Shown: positions 9,006-17,249, numbered from the stretch's first letter. The stretch is DNA of 64,000 nt from Corynebacterium lemuris (GCF_024919295.1 NZ_JANWTC010000002.1:186001-250000), one strand, 5' to 3'. The notes: generated by a model from the sequence alone, not told the origin. Numbers and translations are program-made.

Positions 9006-9581
9006 GTGAGTTCCACAGACACACGGGGCAGGGACCGGACCTTGGCCCGATTCCGCTCAACCGCCCAGCAGTTCCTCATGTTCGGTCTCGTCGGCGGCTC
9101 CGGCACGCTGGTCAACCTCGCCGTGAGCGTTCTGGCGAAGAAGACCGCCGGCTGGACGGCCGGGATCTCCGAGCATGACGTCTTCCTCAATCTGCTCGGC
9201 ACCAACTACAACATCCGCTGGTTCAACGTCTTCATGGCCATCGCCTTCCTGGTGGCCAACACGTGGAACTATCAGCTCAACCGTAGCTGGACCTTCCGCG
9301 GTTACCCGCAGCGCAGCTGGTGGCGCGGTTTCTTCCCCTTCCTGTTCACCGGCATCGGGGCGTTCCTGGTCAGCCAGGTCGTGGCCACCCTGCTGATGAA
9401 CCCCACGTCCCCCATCGCGCTGTCCCCGGAGATCTTCGACGACTCCACCGGTTTCCGCACCAAATTCTACTGGGCGACGGCGATCTCCATCATCGTGGCC
9501 ATGCCGGTGAATTTCCTGGTGAACAAGTTCTGGACTTTCCGCCGGCCGAAGGTGCGCGTGGTCGATGCAGCAGCACCTTAA
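9006..9581 (+). CDS. GtrA-family membrane protein
   Basis: A 191-residue protein with four transmembrane segments in GtrA arrangement: a QFLMFGLVGGSGTLVN helix at the N-terminus, FNVFMAIAFLVANTWNYQLNRSWTF in the middle and FLVNKFWTFRR at the C-terminus. The paired N-x-x-W-TF motifs are the family signature. GtrA proteins are thought to flip polyprenyl-linked sugars or assist cell-envelope polysaccharide synthesis. GTG 9006 is preferred over ATG 8973 because of its Shine-Dalgarno sequence and the promoter position. Confidence 0.87.
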   Translation: MSSTDTRGRDRTLARFRSTAQQFLMFGLVGGSGTLVNLAVSVLAKKTAGWTAGISEHDVFLNLLGTNYNIRWFNVFMAIAFLVANTWNYQLNRSWTFRGYPQRSWWRGFFPFLFTGIGAFLVSQVVATLLMNPTSPIALSPEIFDDSTGFRTKFYWATAISIIVAMPVNFLVNKFWTFRRPKVRVVDAAAP

Positions 9582-9606
9582 TAGCACGGGTGTTTGATTT
9601 CAGGGG

Positions 9607-9634
9607 TTGACAAGGGTTTTGATGAGGCTATAGT
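9607..9634 (+). promoter_or_regulatory. Near-consensus SigA promoter TTGACA-N16-TATAGT
   Basis: The -35 TTGACA is at 9607-9612 and the -10 TATAGT at 9629-9634, separated by 16 bp. This is the closest match to a consensus housekeeping promoter that I noticed in the window. Its -10 touches a LexA-like box at 9634-9649. Confidence 0.7.
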
Positions 9635-9649
9635 CGAACATGTAGACGA
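9634..9649. promoter_or_regulatory. LexA-like (SOS) operator
   Basis: TCGAACATGTAGACGA has a perfect left half for the actinobacterial LexA box (TCGAAC-N4-GTTCGA) and a right half keeping only the CGA. It overlaps the -10/transcription start, where a repressor would act. A closely similar box is at 43759-43774. Confidence 0.45.
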
Positions 9650-9678
9650 AAGCAGTTGGGGAACGCTTGAGGGGGTAC

Positions 9679-9996
9679 ATGTCGACGAAACAGCACACCG
9701 CGGGGCTGGTCGCCCAGATCGAGGCCGGCATCACCGGCCTCAGCGAGCTCATGGCCGATCCCGGCAGCGTGGCCTTCGAGGAGGTCGCCGACTCCTTCGA
9801 GGAACTCGAACGCGTCCTCAACGCCAAGGCGCTCATCGACGCCGCCGCCGACCCCATCACGCCGACAACGACGACTCACACACCGGGGCGGGCGGGAAGG
9901 GCCGGACCGCTGAAATTCAACACCACCCACGCCCAGGGCCGCTCGGCCGGGGCCAGGCTCCGGGGGCGGCGGGTACACGCACCTGGCGGTTGTTAG
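9679..9996 (+). CDS. Short hypothetical protein, probably the truncated remnant of a longer gene
   Basis: A 105-residue ORF. The first 60 residues look like a real protein: amphipathic and helical (AGITGLSELMADPGS, ELERVLNAKALIDAAAD), resembling the N-terminus of DUF222/13E12-type HNH endonucleases. The rest is low-complexity Thr/Arg/Gly sequence ending just before the convergent dapD. In C. glutamicum, as I recall, an HNH endonuclease gene sits between dapC and dapD, so this may be a 3'-deleted relic that kept its promoter. The ATG at 9679 follows GAGGGGG with a short 3 nt gap. Function of the short product is unknown. Confidence 0.5.
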   Translation: MSTKQHTAGLVAQIEAGITGLSELMADPGSVAFEEVADSFEELERVLNAKALIDAAADPITPTTTTHTPGRAGRAGPLKFNTTHAQGRSAGARLRGRRVHAPGGC

Positions 9997-10005
9997 TGGT
10001 GGTGC

Positions 10006-10977
10006 CTAGTTGTGGTGCAGCGCCCCGTTGAGGTCCACCTGGCGGGACTCCACCGGGGTCGCCTCGACGGCACCGTTGAGGGAGTTGCGGCGGTACATGA
10101 TGTTGTCCGCGCCGGAGAGCTCGGCCGCCTTGATGCGGGTGCCGTTGTCCACATCCGCGATCCGGGCCGCGTCCCCGAATACCGACACCTTGGTGCCGGC
10201 AGTGACGTAGAGGCCTGCCTCGACGATGCAGTTGTCGCCGAGGGAGATGCCGATGCCGGAGTTCGCGCCGAGGAGGCAGTGCTCGCCGATGGAGATGACC
10301 TCCTTGCCACCGCCGGACAAGGTGCCCATCACGGAGGCGCCGCCCCCGATGTCGGTGCCCTTACCGATGACCACACCGGAGGACAGGCGGCCCTCAACCA
10401 TGGCGTCACCCAGGGTGCCGGCGTTGTAGTTGACGAAACCTTCGTGCATGACGGTGGTGCCCTCCGCGAGGTGGGCGCCGAGACGGACCCGGTCGGCGTC
10501 GGCGATGCGCACACCGGCGGGCACGACGTAGTCGACCATGCGGGGGAATTTGTCCACGGAGTAGACGGTGACCGGCCCGCGGGCGGTGAGACGCCCGCGG
10601 ACCATCTGGAAGTCAGCGACGGCGCAGGGACCGTAGTTGGTCCACACCACGTTGGCGAGCAGGTCGTACACACCGGTCAGGTTCACCTGGCGGGGACGGA
10701 CCAGGCGGTGGGAGAGGAGGTGCAGACGCAGATAGGCGTCGTAGGCGTCGACGGGGGCCTCCGAGAGGGAGGCGAGGGAGGTGGTCACCGCTATCCGGGC
10801 GACACCCCGGTCCTCGTCGGGGCCGACGAGCGCGGCGAACTGCTGCGGGGTCTGGTCCAGATGCTCCGTGCCGGAGGACAGGGGATCATCCGAGAGCCTC
10901 GGGGCGGGGAACCAGACGTCGAGGACGGTTCCCGCATGCGTGATGGTGGCCAGTCCGCGCGCAGTAGCAGAAGTCAT
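10006..10977 (-). CDS. dapD: Tetrahydrodipicolinate N-succinyltransferase DapD
   Basis: A 323-residue acyltransferase adding succinyl from succinyl-CoA to tetrahydrodipicolinate in lysine/DAP synthesis. The central FPRMVDYVVPAGVRI segment and EGFVNYNAGTLG precede a left-handed beta-helix of hexapeptide repeats (IGKGTDIGGGASVMGTLSGGG). The ending NGALHHN is the typical DapD tail. The ATG at 10977 lies 7 nt after a TAACCT -10 element, so the mRNA is probably leaderless; the frame is open further upstream only as a shadow of the permease gene. The permease stop overlaps this start by 4 bp. Confidence 0.95.
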   Translation of the reverse strand: MTSATARGLATITHAGTVLDVWFPAPRLSDDPLSSGTEHLDQTPQQFAALVGPDEDRGVARIAVTTSLASLSEAPVDAYDAYLRLHLLSHRLVRPRQVNLTGVYDLLANVVWTNYGPCAVADFQMVRGRLTARGPVTVYSVDKFPRMVDYVVPAGVRIADADRVRLGAHLAEGTTVMHEGFVNYNAGTLGDAMVEGRLSSGVVIGKGTDIGGGASVMGTLSGGGKEVISIGEHCLLGANSGIGISLGDNCIVEAGLYVTAGTKVSVFGDAARIADVDNGTRIKAAELSGADNIMYRRNSLNGAVEATPVESRQVDLNGALHHN

Positions 10978-12362
10978 GCCCGAGAGGTTACCCGACCCTG
11001 CAGCCATCGGCTCACATAGGCGAGGGCGACGAGTCCACCGAAGATGACGGCCACGGAGATGACCTGGGGGCGTGCCGCGGCGTCGAAGAGCATCAGCAGC
11101 ACGAGCGCCCAGAGGGCGATCATGGTGGCCCAGCCGAGCCACGGCCAGCCCCACATCCGGACGGTGGAGATCTCGCCGAGGCGTTCCAGCTCGGGGTGCA
11201 GGCGCAGGTAGGAGGCGGTGATCATGATCCAGATGACGATGAGGCAGCCGCCGACGGCGTTGAGCAGGAAGGCGAGCAGACCCTCGGGGTTCCAGTACTG
11301 CAGGCCCACGGAGGCGAAGGCGAAGACCATGGACAGCACGACCGCATTGATGGGCACGGACTCGCGGTTGGTCACCGCGAAGATGCGGGGAGCATCACGG
11401 TCCAGGGCCAGGGAGTGCACCAGCCGGGAGGTGGCGTAGATCTGTGCGTTGAAGGCGGAGAGCAGCGCCAGGACGATGACGGCCTCCATGAATCCGACGA
11501 CACCGGGCAGGTTGGCCATGGCCAGGACCGCGGTGAAGGGGGAGTCTGCGGCGGTTTCGGCGGCACCGAGCTGATCGAAGGGCAGCAGGAAGGTGATCAC
11601 CAGGACGGAGCCGATGTAGAAGACGGAGATGCGCCAGATGACGGAGCGCACGGCGACGGCGATGGCGGTCTGCGGGTTCTCTGATTCGGCGGCCGCGATG
11701 GTCACCAGTTCGATGCCGCCGAAGGCGAAGGCGACGGCGAGCATGCCGGCGGCCAGGCCCGGCCAGCCGTTGGGCATGAAACCGTGGTCACCGATGAAGT
11801 TGTCCAGGCCGATGAAGGTGGTGCCGGGCAGCAGCCCGAAGATGAGGGCGGCGCCGACGATGAGGAAGCCGATGATGACGGCGACCTTGATGAAGGCGAA
11901 CCAGAACTCGAATTCGCCGAAGCCGCGGACGTGGGCGAAGTTGACCACAGCGAAGAAGACGACCGCCACGAGTGCGGGTATCCAGGGGTCGACGCCGAAC
12001 CAGGCGCCCATGATGGCGGCGGCGCCGGTCATCTCGGCACCCATGACCATGACCAGCATGAACCAGTACAGCCAGCCGAGGGAGAATCCGGCCCAGTGGC
12101 CGAAGGCCTGCCGGCTGTAGGTGGAGAAGGAGCCTGAGGAGGGGCGGGCGGCGGCCATCTCGCCGAGCATCTCCATCACCATGACCACGATCGCACCGGC
12201 GGCCATGTAGGCGAGCAGGACGGCGGGGCCGGCGGTGCGGATGCCCACTCCGGTGCCCAGGAATAGGCCGGCGCCGATGGCGGAGCCGAGCCCCATCATG
12301 GTGAGGTGGCGGGTCTTGAGCCCCGATCCGAGTCGGGTCTGTTTCGCTGATCCGTTGGTCAT
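10974..12362 (-). CDS. Amino acid permease (APC superfamily, AAT family)
   Basis: A 462-residue permease with about 12 transmembrane helices. The first helix contains the GSAIGAGLFLGTGVGI motif that binds the amino-acid backbone, and the later AFAFGGIELVTIAAAESENP is the family signature in TM6 and the following loop. Aromatic amino acid (AroP-like), GABA or proline-type substrates are all possible. Position between dapD and its paralogue suggests conserved synteny rather than a proven role in lysine metabolism. A TAACGT hexamer lies 8 nt upstream of the ATG. Confidence 0.92.
   Translation of the reverse strand: MTNGSAKQTRLGSGLKTRHLTMMGLGSAIGAGLFLGTGVGIRTAGPAVLLAYMAAGAIVVMVMEMLGEMAAARPSSGSFSTYSRQAFGHWAGFSLGWLYWFMLVMVMGAEMTGAAAIMGAWFGVDPWIPALVAVVFFAVVNFAHVRGFGEFEFWFAFIKVAVIIGFLIVGAALIFGLLPGTTFIGLDNFIGDHGFMPNGWPGLAAGMLAVAFAFGGIELVTIAAAESENPQTAIAVAVRSVIWRISVFYIGSVLVITFLLPFDQLGAAETAADSPFTAVLAMANLPGVVGFMEAVIVLALLSAFNAQIYATSRLVHSLALDRDAPRIFAVTNRESVPINAVVLSMVFAFASVGLQYWNPEGLLAFLLNAVGGCLIVIWIMITASYLRLHPELERLGEISTVRMWGWPWLGWATMIALWALVLLMLFDAAARPQVISVAVIFGGLVALAYVSRWLQGRVTSRA
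10985..10990 (-). promoter_or_regulatory. Leaderless -10 (TAACCT) for dapD
   Basis: On the minus strand TAACCT is followed by 7 nt and then the dapD ATG. It lies inside the 3' end of the permease gene, so dapD can be transcribed independently of it. Confidence 0.6.
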
Positions 12363-12409
12363 GTCGTTAGACGTTATCCCTCGCCGGGGGAGTGGCGGAA
12401 ACCGCCTCC

Positions 12410-13336
12410 CTACCAGGTACGCCGCAGCACAGGTTCGGAGTGGCCGACCTCACGGCGCACCGTCCAGTTGGACTGGCCGTTGAGGGTGCCGGCGGAGACG
12501 TGGTGCCCGGCATCCGCGTCCCAGATCTGGGTGTCGGCCTCGAGGACGATGTTTGCGCCGAGTGTGCAGTTGTCGCCGACGCTGAGGCCCAGGACGCCGG
12601 AGGAGACCCCGAAGCGGCAGTTCGCCCCGATGCTGATGGGGTCGCGCAGCCCGTCGGCCCGGCGCCTGGCCATGATGGTGGAGGACAGCCCGACGTCGGT
12701 GCCTTCGCCGATGACGATGGAGGAGGACAGCCGCCCCTCGATGCGGGCGGCGCCGAGGGTGCCGCAGTTGAAGGAGACGTAACCTTCGCGCAGCACCCGG
12801 GTGCCGGGGGCGAGGTAGGCGCCGAGACGGACGCGTTCGGCCTCGGCGATGTTGACGCCGGAGGGGACGACGTAGTCGACCATGCGGGGCAGTTTCTCAA
12901 TGCCGTAGACGTGGATGAGGCCGCGGCTGCGCAGGGCGGTGCGGACGAACTCGAAGTTGTCGGGGGTGCACGGGCCCTTGTTGGTCCACACCACGGTGGT
13001 CAGGCAACGCAGGGAGTTGTCCATGTTCAGCTCAAGGGGGCGGACCAGGCGGTGGGAGAGCAGGTGGAAACGCAGGTAGACATCGTGCGCATCGATGGGG
13101 GAGGCCTGGAGATCGGCGATGGTGGTGCGTACCGCGACCTGTTCGACCATGCGGTCCTCGTCGAGGAGGACGAGTTTGAGCAGGCTGTCCGGGATGTCCC
13201 GGGCGCCGAGGCGTTCCGTGCCTGACACGAGGCCGGTGCCGTCCACGAGTTCCGGCTCCGGGTACCAGGTGTCGAGGATCGTGCCGTCCATGGCGATGTT
13301 GGCGATTCCGACCGCGGTTGCTCCCTGAGGTGTCAT
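12410..13336 (-). CDS. DapD paralogue (tetrahydrodipicolinate N-succinyltransferase-like)
   Basis: A 308-residue homologue of the DapD at 10006-10977. It shares the LPRMVDYVVPSGVNI block, EGYVSFNCGTLGAARIEGRLSSSIVIGEGTDVG and the hexapeptide beta-helix, but has a different C-terminus ending SEPVLRRTW. It may be a second succinyltransferase or act on a related substrate. The ATG at 13336 follows a TAGACT -10 by 7 nt; the long open frame to 14461 is antisense to dapE and is a shadow. It is divergent from dapE with 66 bp between start codons. Confidence 0.88.
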   Translation of the reverse strand: MTPQGATAVGIANIAMDGTILDTWYPEPELVDGTGLVSGTERLGARDIPDSLLKLVLLDEDRMVEQVAVRTTIADLQASPIDAHDVYLRFHLLSHRLVRPLELNMDNSLRCLTTVVWTNKGPCTPDNFEFVRTALRSRGLIHVYGIEKLPRMVDYVVPSGVNIAEAERVRLGAYLAPGTRVLREGYVSFNCGTLGAARIEGRLSSSIVIGEGTDVGLSSTIMARRRADGLRDPISIGANCRFGVSSGVLGLSVGDNCTLGANIVLEADTQIWDADAGHHVSAGTLNGQSNWTVRREVGHSEPVLRRTW

Positions 13337-13343
13337 ACTGCCG

Positions 13344-13349
13344 AGTCTA
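13344..13349 (-). promoter_or_regulatory. Leaderless -10 (TAGACT) for the dapD paralogue
   Basis: Minus-strand TAGACT is followed by 7 nt and the ATG at 13336. It lies 40 bp from the dapE -10 on the other strand. Confidence 0.6.
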
Positions 13350-13389
13350 CGACGTGCCGAAACCCCCCACACCTCGAGGCGACACCGTC

Positions 13390-13395
13390 TAACCT
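13390..13395 (+). promoter_or_regulatory. Leaderless -10 (TAACCT) for dapE
   Basis: TAACCT, then 7 nt, then GTG 13403. There is no Shine-Dalgarno sequence in the 7 nt, so translation is probably leaderless. Confidence 0.6.
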
Positions 13396-13402
13396 GGGGT
13401 AG

Positions 13403-14506
13403 GTGACCCCGCTCGACCTGACCTCTGACCCGGTGTCCCTGACCGCTGCCCTGGTGGACATCCCGAGCCCCTCGCACCATGAGAAACAGCTGGCGGATCT
13501 GGTGGAGGCTGCGCTGCGCCGGTTGCCCGGCCTGCCCGACAGCCAGATCATCCGCCGCGGGAACACCGTCGCCGCGGCCACCCGCCGGGGGCTGGGCCGG
13601 CGGGTGATCCTCGCCGGCCACCTGGACACCGTGCCGTTGGCCGGCAATGTGCCCCACCAGCTCATCGACGATGTCCTGCACGGCTGTGGGACGGTGGACA
13701 TGAAATCGGGCCTGGCCGTGTATCTGCACCTGTTCGCCCTCCTGGCGGATGCACCGGACCTCACCTCCGATCTCACGCTCATCGCCTACGAGGCGGAGGA
13801 GGTGGAGAGCCGTTTCAACGGGCTCGGCCACCTGGCGGTCAGTGACCCGGAGTGGCTGCGGGGGGATCTGGCGCTGCTGGGTGAGCCCTCGAACGGGATC
13901 ATCGAGGCAGGGTGCCAGGGCACGCTGCGGCTGCGGGTGACGGCGCACGGGGCGCGGGCGCATTCGGCGCGCGCCTGGCTGGGGGAGAACGCCGCGCACA
14001 GGATCGGGCCGGTCATCGCCCGGATCGCGGACTATGAGGCCCGCCGGGTCGACATTGACGGCTGCCACTACCGGGAGGGACTCAATGTGGTGCAGCTGGA
14101 GTCCTTCGTGGCCACCAACACCATCCCCGATAAGGCGCATGTGCTGGTGAACTTCCGTTTCGCGCCCGACCGCACGGAGGATGAGGCCCTGGACCATGTG
14201 CTGCGTTATCTGGCGATCGACAACCTTGATGATGGTTTCACCGTCACGCTGGAGGATTCCATGCCCGGGGCCCTGCCGGGGTTGCAGCAGTCGGCGGCCG
14301 CGGCGCTCATCGAATCGGTGGGGGAGGTCCGCGCCAAGCTGGGGTGGACCGATGTGGCGCGGTTCGCTCCGTTGGGGGTTCCTGCGGTGAATTTCGGCCC
14401 CGGGGACCCGGCCTTCGCACACCGGGTGGAGGAGCAGGTTCCGGTTGCCCAGATCACTCACGTTGCCTCCCAGCTGCGAAATTTCCTCACCACACGCCCC
14501 TCCTGA
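13403..14506 (+). CDS. dapE: Succinyl-diaminopimelate desuccinylase DapE
   Basis: A 367-residue M20 di-zinc peptidase-family enzyme hydrolysing N-succinyl-LL-DAP to LL-DAP and succinate. Metal ligands are visible: His in AGHLDT, Asp in GTVDMKSG, the Glu pair in YEAEEVE, Glu in LLGEPSN and the late His in FAHRVEEQ. The GTG at 13403 is fixed by the TAACCT -10 seven bases upstream. Together with dapC and dapD it gives three steps of the succinylase branch in this window. Confidence 0.95.
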   Translation: MTPLDLTSDPVSLTAALVDIPSPSHHEKQLADLVEAALRRLPGLPDSQIIRRGNTVAAATRRGLGRRVILAGHLDTVPLAGNVPHQLIDDVLHGCGTVDMKSGLAVYLHLFALLADAPDLTSDLTLIAYEAEEVESRFNGLGHLAVSDPEWLRGDLALLGEPSNGIIEAGCQGTLRLRVTAHGARAHSARAWLGENAAHRIGPVIARIADYEARRVDIDGCHYREGLNVVQLESFVATNTIPDKAHVLVNFRFAPDRTEDEALDHVLRYLAIDNLDDGFTVTLEDSMPGALPGLQQSAAAALIESVGEVRAKLGWTDVARFAPLGVPAVNFGPGDPAFAHRVEEQVPVAQITHVASQLRNFLTTRPS

Positions 14507-14531
14507 CGCAGCGGACGGCGCAGGAAACAGC

Positions 14532-14537
14532 TAGGTT
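14532..14537 (+). promoter_or_regulatory. Leaderless -10 (TAGGTT) for the LOG-family gene
   Basis: TAGGTT followed by 7 nt and ATG 14545; it selects this ATG over upstream in-frame codons inside dapE. Confidence 0.6.
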
Positions 14538-14544
14538 CTATGCT

Positions 14545-15375
14545 ATGGCTCCGAACATCACTCCCGATCCCGAGAAGGCGCGCATGCTGCGTGGCCCCGT
14601 TCTGCTGCGCACCGAGGGCGATAAGAAGACCACCTATGACCAGCGGCTGCTGGAACTGGGGGCGGACCATGACTGGATGCACGCCGACCCCTGGCGCATC
14701 CTGCGGATCCAGGGGGAGTTCGTCGCCGGCTTCGACGCTCTGGCAGCCATGCCCAAGGCGGTCACCGTATTCGGTTCGGCCCGCATTCCGGAGGGGCACC
14801 CCTGGTATGAGCTGGGCTGTGATCTGGGCCGGGCGATCGCTGACTCGGGATACGCCGTGATCACCGGCGGTGGGCCGGGCCTGATGGAGGCCCCCAACCG
14901 CGGTGCGCACGGGGCGGACGGCCTGTCCGTCGGTCTGGGCATCGAACTCCCGCATGAGCAGGCGCTCAATGCGTGGGTGGACCTCGGCCTCAACTTCCGT
15001 TATTTCTTCGCCCGCAAGACGATGTTCCTGAAGTATTCGCAGGCTTTTGTCTGCCTGCCGGGTGGTTTCGGCACTCTCGATGAGCTCTTCGAGGTGTTGT
15101 GCATGGTGCAGACGGGCAAGGTCACCAACTACCCGATCGTGCTCATCGGCACCGAATTCTGGTCCGGTCTGATCGACTGGATCAAGGAGCGACTGGTAAC
15201 CGACGGCATGATCTCCGAGAAGGACCTGAATCTGTTCCTGGTCACGGATTCCGTTGAGGAGGCCGTCTCGTTCATCGTCGGCTGCCACCGTGAGATGACG
15301 GACGGCCGTCTCATCGGCGGCGACGATGAGTACACTCCGGTCCATGAGGTCCGTGAACAGGCAGGACACCGCTAG
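14545..15375 (+). CDS. LOG-family protein (cytokinin riboside 5'-monophosphate phosphoribohydrolase-like, TIGR00730)
   Basis: A 276-residue Rossmann-like protein with both LOG signatures: GGGPGLMEAPNRGA near residue 112 and PGGFGTLDELFE near 174. Members cleave nucleoside 5'-monophosphates to free base and ribose phosphate; the physiological substrate in corynebacteria is uncertain. The mycobacterial homologue occupies the same position upstream of folP2. The last 32 bp overlap the folP2 coding sequence and contain the folP2 -10 element. Confidence 0.9.
   Translation: MAPNITPDPEKARMLRGPVLLRTEGDKKTTYDQRLLELGADHDWMHADPWRILRIQGEFVAGFDALAAMPKAVTVFGSARIPEGHPWYELGCDLGRAIADSGYAVITGGGPGLMEAPNRGAHGADGLSVGLGIELPHEQALNAWVDLGLNFRYFFARKTMFLKYSQAFVCLPGGFGTLDELFEVLCMVQTGKVTNYPIVLIGTEFWSGLIDWIKERLVTDGMISEKDLNLFLVTDSVEEAVSFIVGCHREMTDGRLIGGDDEYTPVHEVREQAGHR
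15331..15336 (+). promoter_or_regulatory. Leaderless -10 (TACACT) for folP2
   Basis: TACACT lies inside the LOG-family gene; 7 nt later is ATG 15344. It points to this ATG rather than the upstream codon at 15326. Confidence 0.6.
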
Positions 15376-16219
15376 ACCCTTGGAACACCATGCTCTGCCG
15401 GCGGTGATGGCGATCGTCAACCGCACCCCGGACTCCTTCTACGACCGCGGTGCGACCTTCACCGATGAGGCGGCCCTGCGCCGTTGTGACCGGGTTGTCG
15501 CCGAGGGCGCGGCGATCATCGACATCGGCGGGGTGAAGGCCGGACCCGGTTCGCTCGTCGACGCCGCCGAGGAGATCGACCGCGTCATCCCCGTCATCGA
15601 GGCCGTCGCCGCCCGCCATCCCGGGGTGCTCATCTCGGTGGACACCTGGCGTGCTGAGGTCGCCGACCTGGCCATCCACGCCGGCGCGGGTCTGGTCAAC
15701 GACACGTGGGCGGGCCACGATCCCGAGCTCGTTGAGGTCGCCGGCCACCACGGCGTCGGCTACGTCTGCTCCCACACCGGTGGGGTGGAGCCGCGGACGC
15801 GCCCGCACCGGGTGCATTTTGATGATGTGGTCGCCGACGTCATCGCCGAGACCACCGCCCTGGCGGAACGGGCCGTGTCCGTCGGAGTGCCGGAGGAGAA
15901 GGTATTCATCGACCCCACGCATGACTTCGGCAAGAACACCTTCCACGGTCTCGAGCTGTTGCGGCGTATCGACGAGCTGGTGTCCACCGGCTGGCCCGTG
16001 CTCATGGCCCTGTCCAACAAGGATTTCGTCGGCGAGACCGTGGACCGGGCGGTGGGCGGCCGGCTGGCCGGCACCCTGGCGGCCACCGCCTGGGCCGCGG
16101 CCCGCGGGGTGGCCGCCTTCCGCGCGCATGAGGTCGCGGAGACCGTCGATGTCATCCGCATGACCGCGGCGATCGCGGGTCACACGGCCCCGCTGAACAC
16201 CATCAGGGGGCTTGCGTGA
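15344..16219 (+). CDS. folP2: Dihydropteroate synthase-like protein FolP2
   Basis: A 291-residue TIM-barrel protein of the dihydropteroate synthase family. MAIVNRTPDSFYDRG near residue 24 corresponds to the pterin/phosphate loop and DPTHDFGKNTFH to the D-P-G-F-G-K region. This second DHPS-like protein next to gpgS is conserved in mycobacteria and corynebacteria; the M. tuberculosis FolP2 is reported not to supply normal DHPS activity. The substrate may differ, and the DPTHDFGK variation is compatible with that. The start is fixed by the leaderless promoter; the stop overlaps gpgS by 4 bp. Confidence 0.9.
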   Translation: MRSVNRQDTARPLEHHALPAVMAIVNRTPDSFYDRGATFTDEAALRRCDRVVAEGAAIIDIGGVKAGPGSLVDAAEEIDRVIPVIEAVAARHPGVLISVDTWRAEVADLAIHAGAGLVNDTWAGHDPELVEVAGHHGVGYVCSHTGGVEPRTRPHRVHFDDVVADVIAETTALAERAVSVGVPEEKVFIDPTHDFGKNTFHGLELLRRIDELVSTGWPVLMALSNKDFVGETVDRAVGGRLAGTLAATAWAAARGVAAFRAHEVAETVDVIRMTAAIAGHTAPLNTIRGLA

Positions 16220-16953
16220 GGGTGTCGGTGGTCATCCCGGCACTCAATGAGGAGGCCACCGTCGCCGCGGTGGTGCGCGCTGCCCTGACGGATGGACCTG
16301 ATGAGGTTGTGGTCGTCGACGCCGACTCCACCGACGGCACCGTTGCGCAGGCCTCGGCGGCGGGTGCCCGGGTGCTCAACTGGCGGGAGATCCTCCCCGG
16401 TATCGAGCCTGTGCCGGGCAAGGGGGAGTCGTTGTGGCGCGGGGTTGCCGCCGTCACGGGTGACGTGGTGGTTTTCCTCGACGCGGACCTGCAGCAGCCG
16501 GCCACGGGCATGGTCACCGCCCTGGCCGCGCCTTTCACGGACCCGGGTGTGCACCTGGTCAAGGCGGACTACCGGCGCACCATTGACGGCCGGCCCACCG
16601 GTGGGGGCCGTGTCACCGAGCTGACGGCCCGTCCCCTGCTGCGCCTGCTCTTCCCGGATCTGGCACACATCAGACAGCCGCTGGCAGGCGAGTACGCGAT
16701 CCGCCGGGCCACTGCCCTGGCGCTGCCCTTCGCTGCCGGTTACGGGGTGGAGGCGGGACTGCTTGTCGACGTCGCCGACCGCCACGGCGCGACCTCCGTC
16801 CGGCAGGTCGACCTGGGGGTGCGCCGGCACCGCAACCGGCCGCTCACGGAGCTGGGGCCGATGGCCGATGTCGTGGCCGCCACCCTGCTGGAGCGGGCCG
16901 GGGTGGGTGAGGTGGGCGTCGGGACGCGGCCACCCCTGTCCGGTATTCTCTAG
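16216..16953 (+). CDS. gpgS: Glucosyl-3-phosphoglycerate synthase GpgS
   Basis: A 245-residue GT81/GT2-type glycosyltransferase transferring glucose from a nucleotide sugar to 3-phosphoglycerate, the first step toward glucosylglycerate and methylglucose lipopolysaccharides. The N-terminal VVIPALNEEATV, the VVDADSTDGT and the metal-binding DAD in VFLDADLQQP are present. PGKGESLWRG is typical of GpgS. It is shorter than mycobacterial GpgS (about 320 residues). The GTG overlaps the folP2 stop. The folP2-gpgS pair is a conserved actinobacterial unit. Confidence 0.88.
   Translation: MRVSVVIPALNEEATVAAVVRAALTDGPDEVVVVDADSTDGTVAQASAAGARVLNWREILPGIEPVPGKGESLWRGVAAVTGDVVVFLDADLQQPATGMVTALAAPFTDPGVHLVKADYRRTIDGRPTGGGRVTELTARPLLRLLFPDLAHIRQPLAGEYAIRRATALALPFAAGYGVEAGLLVDVADRHGATSVRQVDLGVRRHRNRPLTELGPMADVVAATLLERAGVGEVGVGTRPPLSGIL
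16944..16949 (+). promoter_or_regulatory. Leaderless -10 (TATTCT) for the DivIVA-type gene
   Basis: TATTCT ends 6 nt before ATG 16956 and overlaps the last codons of gpgS. Confidence 0.5.
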
Positions 16954-16955
16954 CC

Positions 16956-17249
16956 ATGTTCTCCTGGCTGCTGCTGATTATTGTCCTGCTGGCGCTCATC
17001 GCGGTGGGCATCTGGTTCTGGGGTGCGGTCTTCGGCCGGGGTGAGGTGCTGCCGCCCCTGGACGCGGACAACACGCGGGACAGGAATGAGCAGGCTGTGG
17101 CTGCCGGTGACCTCAACTCGGTGCAGTTCGAGATCGTCCACCGCGGCTACCGTCCGGAGCAGGTTGATGATGTCCTCGACCAGCTCCACCGGCGCCTGGC
17201 GGAGGCGGAGAAAACGATCACCCGGCTCTCTTCACCGAAAATTGACTAA
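16956..17249 (+). CDS. Small DivIVA-domain membrane-anchored protein
   Basis: A 97-residue protein with one N-terminal transmembrane helix (residues 3-25, a Leu/Ile-rich run), then a short linker and a DivIVA-type segment FEIVHRGYRPEQVDDVLDQLHRRLAEAE that predicts a coiled coil. The RGY-x-x-x-x-VDD-x-L motif is the DivIVA N-terminal signature. A cell-envelope or polar growth role is likely but unproven. It sits between gpgS and DUF3117, as in related genomes. Confidence 0.82.
   Translation: MFSWLLLIIVLLALIAVGIWFWGAVFGRGEVLPPLDADNTRDRNEQAVAAGDLNSVQFEIVHRGYRPEQVDDVLDQLHRRLAEAEKTITRLSSPKID

Noticed and set aside
9594..10031. 145-codon frame overlapping the truncated ORF downstream of the GtrA-family gene
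   Set aside because: Its start lies upstream of the TTGACA/TATAGT promoter and the translation is Arg/Gly/His-rich; the frame starting at 9679 has better protein character.
13337..14461. Extension of the dapD paralogue to 683 residues
   Set aside because: Antisense to dapE and low-complexity; a leaderless -10 fixes the start at 13336.
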